Source: a virus
DNA: 23,983 nt
Direction: 5' to 3' (one strand)
Virus record (IMG/VR): IMGVR_UViG_3300027881_000077
Location: 1 to 23,983 of that record
The translations under genes were made by a program, and so were the position numbers. The notes beneath the pieces were generated by a model. The model made no database searches, had not been told where the DNA came from, and saw nothing but the letters and a program-made list of their open reading frames with translations. Below are positions 23,431-23,983 of this stretch, piece after piece. The number at the start of each line of letters is the position of its first letter. Position 1 is the first letter of the stretch.

Positions 23431-23658
23431 CTAGTTTTGCGGTGCCCCTGCTTCTTCACGTTCCTGTAGGCATTCTTCGGCAAAATAGTCCACATAAGCT
23501 GCTAGGTTTAAGTAGCGTTCCGTTATTCTCTGGTTGATTAATTCTAGCTTTAAAATTTTATTTTTAAGAAAGGCTTCCCTTTCCTGGTGTTCTTCCAATG
23601 ACTTAGTGCTGCTCGAACAACTGATAAGAATAAAACTGATTAAAATAATGATTCGCAT
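23431..23658 (-). CDS. Small lipoprotein with helical heptads, possible outer-membrane spanin
   Basis: This is a 75-residue protein with a lipoprotein signal: MR, hydrophobic IIILISFI, then lipobox LISC with the cysteine at residue 14, followed by serines. The mature part (about 62 residues) is a charged helix (EEHQEREAFLKNKILKLELI) that could coil, with a second cysteine near the acidic C-terminus. T7 clusters holin and spanin genes around its small terminase, so a small lipoprotein next to terS may be an Rz1-type spanin. Arguments against: it is not proline-rich, as Rz1 proteins usually are, and no embedded Rz partner is visible. A surface-exclusion lipoprotein is another option. The start lacks a clear ribosome site and is preceded by a perfect palindrome. 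Confidence 0.6.
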   Translation of the reverse strand: MRIIILISFILISCSSSTKSLEEHQEREAFLKNKILKLELINQRITERYLNLAAYVDYFAEECLQEREEAGAPQN

Positions 23659-23662
23659 AATA

Positions 23663-23674
23663 TAACAATTGTTA
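23663..23674. promoter_or_regulatory. Perfect 12-bp palindrome just upstream of the lipoprotein gene
   Basis: TAACAATTGTTA is its own reverse complement and ends five bases before the lipoprotein ATG, where a ribosome site would normally be. It could be an operator or simply an AT-rich hairpin limiting translation. No strong promoter was found around it, only a weak TTGCAC-17-TGTTAT match on the minus strand. Confidence 0.5.
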
Positions 23675-23703
23675 CATAGACCGGGTGCAACGACAAATTG
23701 TGA

Positions 23704-23761
23704 AATGAAATAACCTGGATTCTCGGCTCAGTTAGTCCAGGTTAATGAAATAACATGGATT
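23704..23761. repeat. 18-bp direct repeats with an interleaved inverted repeat
   Basis: AATGAAATAACCTGGATT (23704-23721) recurs 40 bases later as AATGAAATAACATGGATT (23744-23761), with one mismatch. In addition, TAACCTGGA (23711-23719) pairs with TCCAGGTTA (23736-23744), nine-base arms around 16 bases. The half-site pattern suggests a repeated protein-binding site. Two 18-mers with 17 matches are unlikely by chance in a 325-base region. Confidence 0.8.
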
Positions 23762-23765
23762 AGTG

Positions 23766-23779
23766 AGACAAAGTTGTCT
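23766..23779. promoter_or_regulatory. AGACAA-AG-TTGTCT dyad, candidate operator
   Basis: Six-base perfect arms are separated by two bases, the form of a dimeric repressor site. A related GACAA/TTGTC pair, with a four-base centre, lies in the capsid leader at 17336-17349. Whether they bind the same factor is unknown; both could be chance. Confidence 0.45.
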
Positions 23780-23934
23780 TATATTATCAGATTGTGACCA
23801 GATTATCGGGTCATTTTTAACAAGTCATAGATGCGACTTTATTTGAAAAGGGTTTACTTGATTCAGGGGGTCGGGTATTTATTTTTCATTTTTGTTTTCT
23901 GAATACGGGGAACCTTCGGGCGATTCGAAAATTT

Positions 23935-23983
23935 CCTTGGGGGCCCCCACCCCCCTAATTCCATATACTTAGCCGCCCCCAGG
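23935..23983. other. G/C-tract cluster at the right edge, possible packaging-site element
   Basis: The perfect palindrome TGGGGGCCCCCA (23938-23949) is followed by a run of six C's (23951-23956) and, after an AT-rich gap, another five-C run (23976-23980). On the minus strand these are G-tracts of five, six and five. They stand out sharply in otherwise AT-rich DNA and lie upstream of the small terminase, where cos sites are often found. The sequence is cut by the window edge. Confidence 0.5.

Larger units (their letters stand above)
23659..23983. other. Gene-free right end with clustered dyads
   Basis: About 325 bases hold no supportable gene on either strand. From left to right they contain a 12-bp palindrome, an 18-bp direct repeat pair combined with a nine-base inverted repeat, a GACAA/TTGTC dyad, a TGACC/GGTCA dyad (23795-23799 and 23809-23813), an AT-rich tract, a small TTCG/CGAA hairpin and a run of G/C blocks reaching the edge. 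The region precedes the packaging genes, so it may be an early/late control region or packaging site. No origin was identified. Confidence 0.7.

Noticed and set aside
23831-23902. 23-codon plus-strand hydrophobic frame in the right-end region
   Set aside because: There is no ribosome site, its length is expected by chance, and its hydrophobicity comes from the T-rich DNA.

Overview
The window is the virion-morphogenesis half of a tailed double-stranded DNA phage (or prophage) with a podovirus-type, T7-like short tail. Every convincing gene lies on the minus strand, so the operon reads from right to left. Genes are packed tightly, mostly with gaps under 10 bases or start/stop overlaps of 1-17 bases, and the DNA is AT-rich. 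A lipoprotein signal and Sec signal peptides point to a Gram-negative host. Nothing in the window identifies that host; the fibre repeats and mosaic tail proteins resemble those of environmental (marine-type) phages.

Layout in transcription order. (1) 23983-23280: a gene-poor right end with several dyads and G/C tracts, one small lipoprotein gene (23658-23431) and two hairpins. (2) 23279-20683: packaging genes: small terminase, two small proteins (one coiled-coil) and the large terminase. (3) 20674-15700: head genes: a small unknown protein, portal, Bbp19-like protein, scaffold, major capsid protein and a cement-type protein. A near-consensus sigma70 promoter precedes the capsid gene and a long-stem intrinsic terminator follows the cement gene, so the two most abundant head proteins form their own expression unit, as T7 does for gene 10. 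(4) 15616-12041: tail tubular proteins A and B and a T7 gp13-like protein. (5) 12041-5578: DNA-ejection (internal virion) proteins: gp14-like, gp15-like, and a gp16-like function apparently divided between two adjacent genes. (6) 5531-1: adhesion genes: a mosaic repeat protein, an exported protein with a C1q/TNF-like head, a small exported protein, a single-pass membrane protein, and a tail fibre with a collagen-like segment and 37-residue tandem repeats that runs off the left edge.

The head genes resemble the BPP-1-like arrangement (portal, Bbp19, scaffold, capsid, cement), the tail and ejection genes resemble T7, and the terminase lies upstream of the portal rather than at the far end as in T7. 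The most unusual points are a tail-type adhesin with a Sec signal peptide and eight cysteines, hydrophobic N-terminal extensions on both scaffold and capsid proteins, an extra domain inserted in tail tubular protein A, the split gp16-like protein, and the structured right end that could hold a packaging site. No integrase, polymerase, endolysin, tRNA, insertion sequence or CRISPR array was found. I see no defence system or wholly new system; the novelty is in the architecture of the structural genes.
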